Part shown: piece after piece, positions 16,688-25,576 of the stretch
How positions within the stretch are numbered: the first letter of the stretch is position 1
Layout of the letters: every line of letters begins with the position of its first letter
DNA from: DASQBT01 sp963746955
GTDB lineage: Bacteria > Pseudomonadota > Gammaproteobacteria > Burkholderiales > Thiobacillaceae
Direction: 5' to 3'
NCBI GenBank assembly: GCA_963746955.1
Contig: CAVVDR010000005.1
Coordinates: 92,384-156,383 of the forward strand
DNA length: 64,000 bases
Notes under the pieces: model-generated
The model's input: the letters and a program-made list of their open reading frames with translations, nothing else
Databases searched by the model: none
Told to the model about the DNA's origin: nothing
Translations under genes and position numbers: made by a program

Positions 16688-17200
16688 TCACTTGCCCTTG
16701 AACAGACCGAGAAATTCGACATAGCCCTCTTTTGCGAGGTCCGCCTTGGGGATGAAGCGCAGCGCCGCGGAATTGACGCAGTAACGCTTGCCCGACGGCG
16801 GGGGTCCATCGTCGAAAACGTGTCCCAGATGGGAATCGGCATACCGACTGCGCAGTTCAGTTCGCACCATGTTGCGGGAGTGGTCGACGCGGGTAACCAC
16901 GGCAGACGGTTTGAGCGGCTTCCTGAAGCTTGCCCAACCTGAGCGGGAATCGAACTTGTCCAAGGAACTGAACAGAGGCTCGCCCGAAACGACGTCCACA
17001 TAGATACCATCCCGAAAATTGTTCCAGTAGGCATTGTGGAATGCCGGTTCCGTCCAATCTTCCTGGGTCACCAGGTACTGCTGCGGCTCCAGGCGCTTCT
17101 TCAGCGCCGTGGCACTCGGCTTATGGTAACCGCCTTCGCTCCAGGCTATGGCCTGGCTAGCGAACAACACCGCGCCAACAATGAACAACCCCTTCCACAT
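16688..17200 (-). CDS. msrB: Exported peptide-methionine (R)-S-oxide reductase MsrB
   Basis: A 170-residue methionine sulfoxide reductase, convergent with the cytochrome gene. I chose ATG 17200 (MWKGLFIVGAVLFASQAIA, a signal peptide) because AAAAGGAG lies directly upstream. Family motifs are present: EPLFSSLDKFDSRSGWASF and the catalytic Cys in RYCVNSAALRFIP. The two CxxC zinc pairs of many MsrB proteins are missing, so this is the zinc-free form. It repairs oxidised periplasmic proteins. Confidence 0.93.
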   Translation of the reverse strand: MWKGLFIVGAVLFASQAIAWSEGGYHKPSATALKKRLEPQQYLVTQEDWTEPAFHNAYWNNFRDGIYVDVVSGEPLFSSLDKFDSRSGWASFRKPLKPSAVVTRVDHSRNMVRTELRSRYADSHLGHVFDDGPPPSGKRYCVNSAALRFIPKADLAKEGYVEFLGLFKGK

Positions 17201-17811
17201 GACAGACTCCTTTTCCTGGTGGCGGACCACTCAAAACATACCCTCGTACAGCGTCGTCCTTCTAAGATAATAGACTGGCATTTCGAGTATGTTCGGGCCG
17301 TGGATACCTTCGCAGTGGCAAGGCTTCCTCATCGGCCAAACTCGGCCTGAGAAAATCCCTCAAGCGCCCACAGGACTGTTCGAGCGGCTCTATCCGGGCG
17401 CGATCGGTCCAGACTGGGCGACCAAGTGTATTGACCAAAATCTCAGCTCACCCTTCGCGCAAGCGGATAGTCAGCTTGACCTATCAACGCACTGGTTTCC
17501 TTCAAGTATCTTATTTAGGATTCGTCAATTAGAGTAAGTTTGACCATCATGCCTGCACTCGGCCCTACCCCGACGGGAATCTTTACCTAGCAGTTCCAGA
17601 TTTCGTTTCCTAATATTAGACACTTGATGTCAATATCTTAAATATTGAGGTTCGAAGATGACAAGGACCGAACGTCGAGCTGTGGCAAGGCCTGAAGGTC
17701 AAGGTTCCCCGTTGAGGGCGGTTCAACTCCAGTTCGAGAAGCATGTCGGCGTTGGATATTGGCCCGGTGCTGCTCCGACAACCGAAGCCTAATGAAGATA
17801 GGAGGCTGCGC
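17201..17811. other. Gene-free stretch between msrB and the sulfur genes
   Basis: No supported gene on either strand. The first ~40 bases hold the msrB ribosome site region. The last 200 bases are AT-rich compared with the genes around them and contain two palindromes (17610-17619 and 17630-17648). A GGAGG ribosome site at 17801-17805 belongs to the next gene. Confidence 0.5.
17610..17648. promoter_or_regulatory. AT-rich palindrome pair upstream of the YeeE/Psr operon
   Basis: CTAATATTAG (17610-17619) is a perfect 10-bp palindrome. Eleven bases further, TCAATAT-CTTAA-ATATTGA (17630-17648) is a perfect 7-bp inverted repeat. Both lie about 165-200 bases before the first gene of a sulfur-metabolism operon. 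Small dimeric repressors of the ArsR type bind AT-rich palindromes of this kind; no regulator gene is seen nearby. Confidence 0.4.
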
Positions 17812-18324
17812 ATGAACCTGCAATGCCGTTTCCCGCCGGTGCTGGCGGGGATCGTAATCGGCATTTCCATGCTGATGGCCTTTGTCCTGGCGGGACGGGG
17901 TATTGGTGTGAGCGGCATGTTGACCAGCTTGGTGGCAACGGTACAACACTGGCTGTTGCCTGAACTGACCGAAAAGAGTGCCTACCTGGCGCCCTATTTT
18001 GCTCACGGAAGGAATCCGCTCAACGACTACCTGAGCTATCTGGTGATCGGGCTTTTGGTGGGCGCCTTTGCGGGTGCCTGGTCGTGCGGTGATTTCCACT
18101 TCGAAGTGCAGCGCGGCCCGCGCATCTCGGTAACGGGACGGCTCGTTTACGCGCTTATCGGCGGCGCCATCACCGGGTTTGCCGCACGCTTGGCACGTGG
18201 CTGCACCAGCGGTGAGGGTTTGGTTGGGGGTGCGGAAATTTCCGTGGGTGCCTGGGCTTTCCTGCTGTGCATATTCATCGGTGGTTTCGCAACGGCCTGG
18301 TTCGTGAGAAAACAATGGATCTAG
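17812..18324 (+). CDS. YeeE/YedE-family membrane transporter half, first
   Basis: About 170 aa starting at ATG 17812, which has GGAGG seven bases upstream. Four to five hydrophobic segments; the conserved YeeE/YedE element is ARGCTSGEGLVGGA, with a Cys in the membrane path. Proteins of this family (e.g. TsuA) import thiosulfate or related sulfur compounds. Here the protein is half-length and overlaps a second half-length partner, so the two probably form one transporter. Confidence 0.88.
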   Translation: MNLQCRFPPVLAGIVIGISMLMAFVLAGRGIGVSGMLTSLVATVQHWLLPELTEKSAYLAPYFAHGRNPLNDYLSYLVIGLLVGAFAGAWSCGDFHFEVQRGPRISVTGRLVYALIGGAITGFAARLARGCTSGEGLVGGAEISVGAWAFLLCIFIGGFATAWFVRKQWI

Positions 18325-19163
18325 TCGGGCCACTGGCAAAGACGGGCGTTATCTCCGAAGCCGCAAACCTGTGGCTGGCGATTCCCACTGGCTTCATCTT
18401 CGGCTTCGGTCTCTATCACGCCGGCTTCACCGACAGCCGCAAAATTGCGCGCGCCTTCTATCTGAAGGATGTTGGCGTGCCTGTGGTCATGTTCTCCGCC
18501 ATTGTTACCGGCATGCTGGGCCTGTGGCTGCTCAGTCTCATCGGTTTCATCGATACTTCCCAGATGTATTACCTGCCGACCTATCTGAAACCGATGGCGG
18601 TGGGGGGCCTGTTATTCGGCATCGGCATGGCCGTCGGTGGTTTTTGCCCGGGCACGGCGGCGGCCTCCGTCGCTACCGGACGAGTTGACGCCATGGTGTT
18701 TATCATTGGTTTTCTCGGCGGTTCGATTCTGTTTGGCGATCTGTTCCATGTTTGGGGTGATTTCTACAACAGTGATTACCGGGGCGTCTACAGGCTGGAT
18801 GAGTTGTTCGGCATGAATATCGGATCAGTGGTGCTGATCCTGGTGATCGCGGCGGTGGCTGGCAGTCTGCTGATGCGTTTGGGACAGCATTTCTTCTGGC
18901 CCGCGCCAGAGGAGGAAGGCATGACGACGGCCCAGGTGATGAAATATGAGGCGCCACTGGTCCTGTTGGCCCTCATCGTTGCCGGCGTGATGGCATTCTT
19001 CCCGACTGACCGCTTTATGCAGAACTCGGGGGCATCCTGGTACATCATCCAGAGGCAAGCACCCGCACCGACACAACCGCTACAGGGCAAGGCAGCACCG
19101 CGCGTCGAGAAGCAGCCTCAGGAAGGCCCCGCGATGAAGCCTGGTGGAGGCGAAGGGTGCTGA
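18315..19163 (+). CDS. YeeE/YedE-family membrane transporter half, second, with Cys-ending tail
   Basis: About 282 aa. I chose ATG 18315 (MDLVGPL), overlapping the previous stop; the first ~190 residues are the YeeE domain (GFGLYHAGFTDSRK, GFCPGTAAAS with the conserved Cys). A further hydrophobic helix (LVLLALIVAGVMAFFP) and a polar Pro/Lys-rich tail ending GGGEGC follow. A terminal Cys on a flexible arm suggests handling of persulfide sulfur, but this is inference. The gene overlaps the molybdoenzyme gene by 7 bases. Confidence 0.87.
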   Translation: MDLVGPLAKTGVISEAANLWLAIPTGFIFGFGLYHAGFTDSRKIARAFYLKDVGVPVVMFSAIVTGMLGLWLLSLIGFIDTSQMYYLPTYLKPMAVGGLLFGIGMAVGGFCPGTAAASVATGRVDAMVFIIGFLGGSILFGDLFHVWGDFYNSDYRGVYRLDELFGMNIGSVVLILVIAAVAGSLLMRLGQHFFWPAPEEEGMTTAQVMKYEAPLVLLALIVAGVMAFFPTDRFMQNSGASWYIIQRQAPAPTQPLQGKAAPRVEKQPQEGPAMKPGGGEGC

Positions 19164-21367
19164 GCGTCGGCCTGACCCGGCGTGAGTTCATCAAGATCTC
19201 CAGCCTGCTGGGCATGGGTGGTGCGCTATCGCCGATGCTGCTGCTTGGCGGCTGCACTGCCCACCCGCTCCCCGGTCAGGGGAAGGTCAGTCGCACGCCA
19301 ACTGTCTGCGACATGTGTTTCTGGAAGTGTGCGGGCTTCGTCTACCAGGAAGACACGCAACCCTGGAAAATTGCCGGCAATGAAGAGGACCTCCACAGCG
19401 AGGGCCGCCTGTGCACGCGCGGGACCGCTGGTCTGGGCAGCTATCAGGATCGCGACAGATTAAAAAAGCCGCTGTTGCGTGTGACCGGCGCTGATGGCCG
19501 CCAGACTTTCCGTGAAGCTTCCTGGGACGATGCGCTGGATTTTATCGCAACACGGCTGAAGTCGATTGCGGAGCAGTACGGTCCCGATCGTACTGCGCTG
19601 CTCAATCACGGTTCCGGCGCCAGCCATTTCCAGCATCTGATGCGCGCCTATGGTTCGGGCAGCAACGCCGAACCCGCCTTTGCCCAGTGCCGAGGACCGC
19701 GCGATGTCGGATTTGAGCTGACCTTCGGCGAAGGGCTGGGTTCGCCGGAACGGACCGACATGGAGCATTCACGCTGCATCGTGCTGATCGGTTCGCACAT
19801 TGGCGAGAATCTGCACAACAGCCAGGTTCAAACCCTGGCTGGCGCCTTGCGGAACGATGCGACGCTGATCACGGTCGATCCGCGCTTTTCCGTTCCGGCT
19901 GGCAAATCGAAATACTGGCTGCCGATCAAACCCGGCACGGACATCGCGCTGTTGCTTGCATGGATGCACGTCTTGATCGACGAGGAGCTCTACGACAAGG
20001 ACTACATTGAGCGCTATGCTACCGGTTTCGACCAATTGAAGCAGCACGTTGCGCGCTACTCGCCCGAGTGGGTCTATTTGGAAACCGGCATCGAACCCCA
20101 ATTGATACGCACCACGGCGCGGGAAATGGCAGCCAGTGCGCCAGCGACCCTAATCCACCCCGGCCGACACACGGTCTGGTATGGCGACGACACCCAGCGG
20201 TCGCGCGCCATTGCGATTCTCAATGCCCTGCTGGGCAGTTGGGGGCGCGAAGGTGGACTTTACATACAAGATAGGGTGAACCTGCCGCAGTACCCACTCC
20301 CAACCTATCCGACGCCGAAGAGCACGTACCTTGCTGCGCATGGTGACCGCTACCCCTTCGCCAATGAAGGGGTCACCAACGCGTTGATCGAAGCATCGAT
20401 CGGCACCGACGCACATTACAAAGCCTGGCTTGTCTACGGCACCAACCTGCCGATGACCATCCCCGGCATCCGGCCGCAGCTCAAGGCCGCGATGAACTCG
20501 CTGGAGCTGGTGGTCGTCGTCGACACCATGCCCATGGAAATCACCGGCTACGCGGACGTCGTCCTGCCCGAGTGCACCTATCTCGAACGCTACGACAACC
20601 TGCGCAACAGCGGCGAACGCCATCCTTCGCTGGCCTTGCGCATGCCCGCGTTCGAACCGCGCTATGACAGCAAGCCCGGCTGGTGGATCGCCAAGCAGCT
20701 CGGCCATCGTCTCGGCCTGGACGCCTATTTTCCGTGGAAGGATTATGCGGAAGTAATCGACTGGCAGCTCAAGCAGGTCGGCTCCTCGCTGGAAGAGATG
20801 AAAAAGATCGGCACAAAGAATTTTCCACGCACCCGACCCAAATATTTCGCCCCCGGTGAGGCCGTCAGCTTCCGCACACCGAGCGGCAAGATCGAGCTGT
20901 ACTCGCAGCAACTGGCGGACAAGGGCTTTGACCCGATGCCCGAATTCACCCGCCCGGAACAGCCCCCCCAAGGCTATTACCACCTGAACTACGGGCGCAT
21001 GCCGGCACATACCTTCGGCAAGACCACCAACAACCCCTTGCTGTTCCAGTTGGCGCCGGAGAACACCCTGTGGGTGAATCCGCTGGTCGCGAATGAAAAG
21101 GGTCTCGAAAACGGTGAGTATGTCCGCCTTGCCAATCCCGACGGCGTCGTCAGCAACCGCATCCGGGTGCGTGTCACCGAGCGCATCCGGCCGGACTCGG
21201 TATTCATGGCGCACGGCTTTGGCCACCGCTCGCGCCGCTTGCGACTGACCCACGATGTGGGCGCCGACGATTCCGAACTGATGACGAATATAAAGGTCGA
21301 CCCCCTGATGGGCGGCACCGGCATGCGCGGCAATTTCGTCACTATCGTGCGGGAGACCCAGACATGA
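19157..21367 (+). CDS. Polysulfide/thiosulfate reductase-like molybdopterin subunit (PsrA/PhsA)
   Basis: A 736-residue DMSO-reductase-family molybdoenzyme. The Tat motif TRREFIK (7-13) is followed by a hydrophobic stretch and a lipobox-like LLGGC. The [4Fe-4S] ligands are Cys51, 54, 58 and 86 (CDMCFWKC; GRLCTRG). Cys178 in FAQCRGPRDVG falls where the molybdenum ligand is expected, which fits PsrA/PhsA rather than a Ser- or Asp-ligated enzyme. Starts with GTG. Likely reaction: periplasmic reduction of polysulfide, thiosulfate or tetrathionate with electrons from PsrC; the substrate is not fixed by sequence. Confidence 0.88.
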   Translation: MLSVGLTRREFIKISSLLGMGGALSPMLLLGGCTAHPLPGQGKVSRTPTVCDMCFWKCAGFVYQEDTQPWKIAGNEEDLHSEGRLCTRGTAGLGSYQDRDRLKKPLLRVTGADGRQTFREASWDDALDFIATRLKSIAEQYGPDRTALLNHGSGASHFQHLMRAYGSGSNAEPAFAQCRGPRDVGFELTFGEGLGSPERTDMEHSRCIVLIGSHIGENLHNSQVQTLAGALRNDATLITVDPRFSVPAGKSKYWLPIKPGTDIALLLAWMHVLIDEELYDKDYIERYATGFDQLKQHVARYSPEWVYLETGIEPQLIRTTAREMAASAPATLIHPGRHTVWYGDDTQRSRAIAILNALLGSWGREGGLYIQDRVNLPQYPLPTYPTPKSTYLAAHGDRYPFANEGVTNALIEASIGTDAHYKAWLVYGTNLPMTIPGIRPQLKAAMNSLELVVVVDTMPMEITGYADVVLPECTYLERYDNLRNSGERHPSLALRMPAFEPRYDSKPGWWIAKQLGHRLGLDAYFPWKDYAEVIDWQLKQVGSSLEEMKKIGTKNFPRTRPKYFAPGEAVSFRTPSGKIELYSQQLADKGFDPMPEFTRPEQPPQGYYHLNYGRMPAHTFGKTTNNPLLFQLAPENTLWVNPLVANEKGLENGEYVRLANPDGVVSNRIRVRVTERIRPDSVFMAHGFGHRSRRLRLTHDVGADDSELMTNIKVDPLMGGTGMRGNFVTIVRETQT

Positions 21368-21906
21368 TCCGCTATGGGATGGTGATCGACACCAAGCTGT
21401 GCATCGGCTGCTGCGACTGTGTGGTTGCCTGCAAGACAGAGAACAAGGTGCCCGAAGGCCTCAACCGCGACTGGGTGGTTGAAGCCACGCAGGGGACTTA
21501 CCCGAACCTGAGCACCGAGTTTCGTTCCGAGCGCTGCAACCACTGTACACATGCGACCTGTGTGTACATGTGCCCGACAGGTGCGAGCCACCGCTGGAAT
21601 GACAGCAATATCGTGCTGGTCGATCCCAACAAGTGCACAGGCTGCAAGGCCTGCATTGCCGCCTGCCCGTATGATGCGCGCCTGATCATGCATCCCGGGG
21701 GCTATATCGACAAATGCACGTTCTGCTCCCACCGCGTGGAAAAGGGGCTCGATCCGGCCTGTGTCTCCACCTGCCCGACCCACTGCATGCACTTTGGCGT
21801 GCTGAATGATCCTTCAAGCACGGTGAGCGAGCTGCTGCGCACCCGCAAGCACAAGGTGCTGAACCCGGAAACCGGCAATGAACCCAATGTCTATTATCTG
21901 ATTTGA
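21364..21906 (+). CDS. Four-cluster ferredoxin subunit (PsrB-like)
   Basis: A 180-residue electron-transfer subunit with four Cys groups for four [4Fe-4S] clusters: CIGCCDCVVAC, CNHCTHATCVYMCP, CTGCKACIAACP and CTFCSHRVEKGLDPAC...CP. It has no signal peptide and would be co-exported with the Tat-tagged catalytic subunit. It overlaps psrA by 4 bases and is 12 bases before psrC. Confidence 0.93.
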   Translation: MIRYGMVIDTKLCIGCCDCVVACKTENKVPEGLNRDWVVEATQGTYPNLSTEFRSERCNHCTHATCVYMCPTGASHRWNDSNIVLVDPNKCTGCKACIAACPYDARLIMHPGGYIDKCTFCSHRVEKGLDPACVSTCPTHCMHFGVLNDPSSTVSELLRTRKHKVLNPETGNEPNVYYLI

Positions 21907-21918
21907 GGCCGCCGCAAC

Positions 21919-22914
21919 ATGCTCGAAGAAATCCTCGTCAGTGCGCGCAGCAACGCTCACATCGATCCGGTAATGTCGGTGTGGGGCTGGGAGATCTCGG
22001 TCTACCTGTTCATGGGTGGCCTGACCGCTGGCATCATGTTCTTTTCCGCCCTGATGCTGCTGCTGAAGAAGGACGACGAAGCCCCATTCGCGGTCAACGG
22101 TCTGGCTCTGCTCGGACTGGTGGTGCTGTCCCTGGGCATGACGACGCTGTTTCTCGATCTTGACCACAAGCTGTTTGTCTGGCGCTTCTATACGACCTTC
22201 GAGCCGACCTCGCCCATGTCCTACGGCGCCTGGATACTGATCCTGTTCTACCCCGTTGCCATCTTGCAGGTGCTGTCGACGCTTAGACGGGGCTATGGCC
22301 TGGTGGCCAGCCTGGTGGATAGCGTCCCGGTCGTCGCGGCGGTACTGGACTGGGCCGAGCGCTACAGACGCGTCATCGCCTGGCTGGCGATCCCGATCGC
22401 CGTGGCACTGGGAATCTACACCGGCATTCTGCTGAGTGCTTTCAGCGCGCGCCCGTTCTGGAATACCGGCCTGCTGGGACCTTTGTTCCTGATATCCGGG
22501 CTGTCGACCGGCGCGGCACTGACGGCGCTGATTGCCCGCAGCCACAGTGAAAGGCGGCTGTTCACCTTGATCGATATCGGGCTTATCGCGATTGAACTGC
22601 TCATCGTCGCCCTCCTCCTGGTCAATCTCGCGACCGGCTCCCAGCCTCAGCTGGACGCCGTCGCGAAGTTATTGGGCGGCAGCTATACCCTCGGATTCTG
22701 GGGGGTGTTTGTGGCCTTGGGCCTGTTGCTGCCCTTGGTGCTGGAGTTTTTCGAGATCCGCGGCAGCGCGCGCAGCTTTGCCATGCTGGCACCGGTACTG
22801 GTGCTGGTGGGGGGTTACGTACTGCGCGTAATTGCGGTCGACCTGGGACAGGAAACCAGCTGGACCCACTACACCTCCGAATTCAACACGCACTTGCTGG
22901 ACCGCCTGCATTGA
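21919..22914 (+). CDS. NrfD/PsrC-family membrane subunit
   Basis: A 331-residue integral membrane protein with about eight to nine helices of the NrfD family (VWGWEISVYLFMGGLTAGIM; LDLDHKLFVWRF; PMSYGAWILIL). It exchanges electrons with quinol and passes them to the PsrB-like subunit. With psrA and psrB it forms the standard three-gene complex. Confidence 0.93.
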   Translation: MLEEILVSARSNAHIDPVMSVWGWEISVYLFMGGLTAGIMFFSALMLLLKKDDEAPFAVNGLALLGLVVLSLGMTTLFLDLDHKLFVWRFYTTFEPTSPMSYGAWILILFYPVAILQVLSTLRRGYGLVASLVDSVPVVAAVLDWAERYRRVIAWLAIPIAVALGIYTGILLSAFSARPFWNTGLLGPLFLISGLSTGAALTALIARSHSERRLFTLIDIGLIAIELLIVALLLVNLATGSQPQLDAVAKLLGGSYTLGFWGVFVALGLLLPLVLEFFEIRGSARSFAMLAPVLVLVGGYVLRVIAVDLGQETSWTHYTSEFNTHLLDRLH

Positions 22915-22939
22915 GCGCCCGGCCCCGGAGCTGAAAGCC

Positions 22940-23587
22940 ATGAGCAAATACCTGACGACAGCAATCATGTTGAGCTTGGCGGGCGCATTGTGCGTCACCG
23001 GCTGCAGCAAACGGGGGCCCAAGCCGGCATCGGGCGACCGCAATTTCGATCAGGTTGCCCAGGCGGTGGCGCGTCGCAACGACCGCGTTTCCGCCGACGA
23101 GTTGGCAGGATGGATCATTCAGGGCAAAAAGGATTTTGTGCTGATCGACGTGCGCTCGCCCACTGACTATGCCAACGGACATATCGACGGCGCGCGCAAC
23201 CTGCCGGTGCCTGAACTGATTTCGCCCGAGCAGATGAAGACGCTGCCAAAAGACCGCAGGGTCATCGTTTATTCGCAGGTATCGGAAACCGCGGCCCAGG
23301 CAGCAGTGTTGCTGCGCCTGGCGGGCTATCATGCCGACCTGTTGCTGGGGGGCTACAATTTCTGGACGCAGCATGTTCTGAACCCGAACATCCCGGCCGC
23401 TCAGGCAGATGAAGAGAGCCAGAGTGGCGCCGAACGGCAGGCCATCGCCTGCTACTTCGTCGGCGGCAACAAGCTTGCCCAAGCTGCCCCCCCGCCTCCT
23501 CCGCCCCCCAAGCCGGCCTTTGTGCCGCCAGTCTCCACGCCATCGGCACCTCCTCTCGTCTATCCCGCGCATAACGAAGGCTGCTGA
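22940..23587 (+). CDS. Rhodanese-fold lipoprotein lacking the usual catalytic Cys
   Basis: 215 aa from ATG 22940 (a longer upstream frame overlaps psrC). A lipoprotein signal ends at TGC (Cys22). Residues ~50-150 are a rhodanese domain (LIDVRSPTDYANGHIDGARNLP). At the active-site loop, where VxCxxG-type text is expected, it reads VIVYSQVSE, so the catalytic Cys is Ser112. The C-terminal region has a poly-Pro run and ends HNEGC. Other Cys residues are at AIACYF and the last position. A sulfur-binding or docking role for the Psr complex is possible. Confidence 0.85.
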   Translation: MSKYLTTAIMLSLAGALCVTGCSKRGPKPASGDRNFDQVAQAVARRNDRVSADELAGWIIQGKKDFVLIDVRSPTDYANGHIDGARNLPVPELISPEQMKTLPKDRRVIVYSQVSETAAQAAVLLRLAGYHADLLLGGYNFWTQHVLNPNIPAAQADEESQSGAERQAIACYFVGGNKLAQAAPPPPPPPKPAFVPPVSTPSAPPLVYPAHNEGC

Positions 23588-23622
23588 CGCGATCAGCATG
23601 TTACGCCGCCCACCCCACCGGG

Positions 23623-25227
23623 TCAGGGCAGCGGCGCAGCCAGTATGCGTTCCATCTCTTGCTCGGAAAAAGGTCGCAGTGTCGCCGAATTGCGGCGCTT
23701 GGTTGTTTGATCGACGCTCGTCCATGCGTCGGCGGGTAGCCCGTCTACAAGCAACGGATTGGAGGGATGGAAGTTAAGCTTGCCGCTCGCTGACCTGTGC
23801 AGACTGCCCTCACCCAGCCCCAGCGCCGTCGACGCCCGGTGGCAAGACGCGCAGCTGCGGCTTGGTCCGGCGGTGTGCGGCTCAATCGCGCGGAACTGCC
23901 TGTTGAAAAGCGGCTTGGGCCATTTCGGATAGACCACGGTCATGATCATGCCAGGCACGACGGGCACGATATGTTTTTGGGCGTTCACACCCAGCGGAGG
24001 CAGACTGTTGCGCACCGCGCTGCGTCGGCTGGTCCAGCTGCCCGGTGTCGTTCGTCCTCCGGCATGATCGTATTGGTACCCAGCCGAATCGTAGCCCATG
24101 TGGCAGCCATAACACTGCGGTGCCCATTGGCTGTGGCAGGCTGAACAACTCAATGACGCGTGCTGCTTCGACAAGGGATGTTTGCTGTCCTGGTACGGCG
24201 GAATGCGCAAGACACCCAGCCCATTCTTGAGATGCAGCCAACCCGCATCGCCGTGCAGCTCGATGTTCCACAAGGGCGTGCCCTTTGCAGTCACTGGGAA
24301 ACGCGTGGCCGAATCGCTGCGAAAGGGAATGCGTGATAGCAGATTGCGATACCCGTTCGGCCACTGCGCGCGGGCGATGGTGCGCGTGATGTTGTGGCAG
24401 TCGGCACAGGCGACATCCACCGCCTTCGCGTCCCATGCAGCCGAATGATCCGCGCCCACCCCCATCAGGTCTGTCTCGGTGTGGCAATCGATACAGCCCA
24501 TGCCGGCCGCATGATGCACGTCGGCTGGAAGGAATTCCACCCGGCGGCCATCCTCCAGTTGACTTGTTCCTGCCGCGGCACGATCGGTTTCCGCCAGCCC
24601 GGCATAATTCAGTGAAATGCGGCCTGAGCGGGAGTGGCAGCCGAAACAGCGTGCGTCCTTCACCCGCGCAGTCAATGCGGGATGTGCCTGCGACGATTGC
24701 TCGTTGATATGGCAGGCCAGACAGCCGCCGCCACGGTCGCGCGTGGCGTTCAGGCGATGGAAGGTCTTCTTCTGGCCCAGATGGCAACTGGCGCACTGTT
24801 TTCTCAGCAGGCTGTCGGCCGGCGAGTGAGTGAGATGCGTCAAGTCGTTGTGCCCTGGACGGTCAATACGCTCGCCGAAGGCTTCCCGCGTGGTGGCCAC
24901 CATCCCCGCGCCGGTGTGCATGAGACTATGCGTGACACCATTCACCTTGTCGGCATGGCAGCCGCCGCACACTTGCGCCGCGCTGTCCATGTCTCCCGGA
25001 AAGGCAATCATGCCATGGTGGGCATCGGCTTTTGTTACGGCGGTCGGGTCCCCAGCGTGGCAAAGTGCACAGACATGGGCGAAACTAACATGCGAGGCTG
25101 AGAAACCCTTTTCCTGGGCGATATGGCAGCGTACACAGGCCGTATACTTCTGGGCAGCAGTGGCCGCCCATGGAAGAAGAGAGAGCAGCATCAGAATCAA
25201 GCTGTAAAGGGCTTTTCCGGCATCCAT
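23623..25227 (-). CDS. Undecaheme c-type cytochrome
   Basis: About 534 aa from ATG 25227, where a clean signal peptide starts (MDAGKALYSLILMLLSLLPWAATAA). I count eleven CxxCH heme motifs: CVRCH, CALCH, CGGCH, CASCH, CLACH, CFGCH, CIDCH, CADCH, CSACH, CYGCH and CASCH. It is periplasmic and convergent with the Psr-like operon, leaving only 35 bases between them. It could be an electron carrier or a multiheme reductase for sulfur or nitrogen oxyanions; I cannot assign the substrate. Confidence 0.92.
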   Translation of the reverse strand: MDAGKALYSLILMLLSLLPWAATAAQKYTACVRCHIAQEKGFSASHVSFAHVCALCHAGDPTAVTKADAHHGMIAFPGDMDSAAQVCGGCHADKVNGVTHSLMHTGAGMVATTREAFGERIDRPGHNDLTHLTHSPADSLLRKQCASCHLGQKKTFHRLNATRDRGGGCLACHINEQSSQAHPALTARVKDARCFGCHSRSGRISLNYAGLAETDRAAAGTSQLEDGRRVEFLPADVHHAAGMGCIDCHTETDLMGVGADHSAAWDAKAVDVACADCHNITRTIARAQWPNGYRNLLSRIPFRSDSATRFPVTAKGTPLWNIELHGDAGWLHLKNGLGVLRIPPYQDSKHPLSKQHASLSCSACHSQWAPQCYGCHMGYDSAGYQYDHAGGRTTPGSWTSRRSAVRNSLPPLGVNAQKHIVPVVPGMIMTVVYPKWPKPLFNRQFRAIEPHTAGPSRSCASCHRASTALGLGEGSLHRSASGKLNFHPSNPLLVDGLPADAWTSVDQTTKRRNSATLRPFSEQEMERILAAPLP

Positions 25228-25576
25228 CTCGTGTAGGGTATATGTAGTTCGGGTGCACAATCTGAACACGGACTTTCATTGTCGACCCTCACAGCAGAAT
25301 CGAAGCCTGCTTGCGCCACTTGCCCAAACGGGAAGGTGAGAGAGGCGCGGATAAGATGGGGTTGACCACACTGCCACCTAAGGAAGCTGCCCGTTATGGT
25401 AATCCGCTAGCGCGCCGCAGGGGGATCACAGTAGAATATCAACGCGCATCTCCGGAGAATTCTTTGCAGCACCGGGGACATTGCTGCTTATGACCGGAAC
25501 CGCCGCCGCTCCGGTCATGTTTCACAGGCGGGGAGTGGCTTTCGCCGTGTTTCAACCCACGTTATGAGGAATCATT
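25228..25576. other. Divergent intergenic region, multiheme cytochrome / rubrerythrin
   Basis: No gene seen. It must contain promoters for both directions. A perfect hairpin (25490-25518) lies about 60 bases before the rubrerythrin ATG, whose ribosome site is GAGGAA. Confidence 0.5.
25490..25518. promoter_or_regulatory. 9-bp perfect inverted repeat upstream of rubrerythrin
   Basis: ATGACCGGA and TCCGGTCAT flank an 11-base GC-only-but-one loop. No T-run follows, so an operator or 5'-UTR hairpin is more likely than a terminator. Confidence 0.35.

Noticed and set aside
17289..17537. 82-codon frame between msrB and the YeeE gene
   Set aside because: No ribosome site, domain or conserved text; it looks like chance in a gene-free region.
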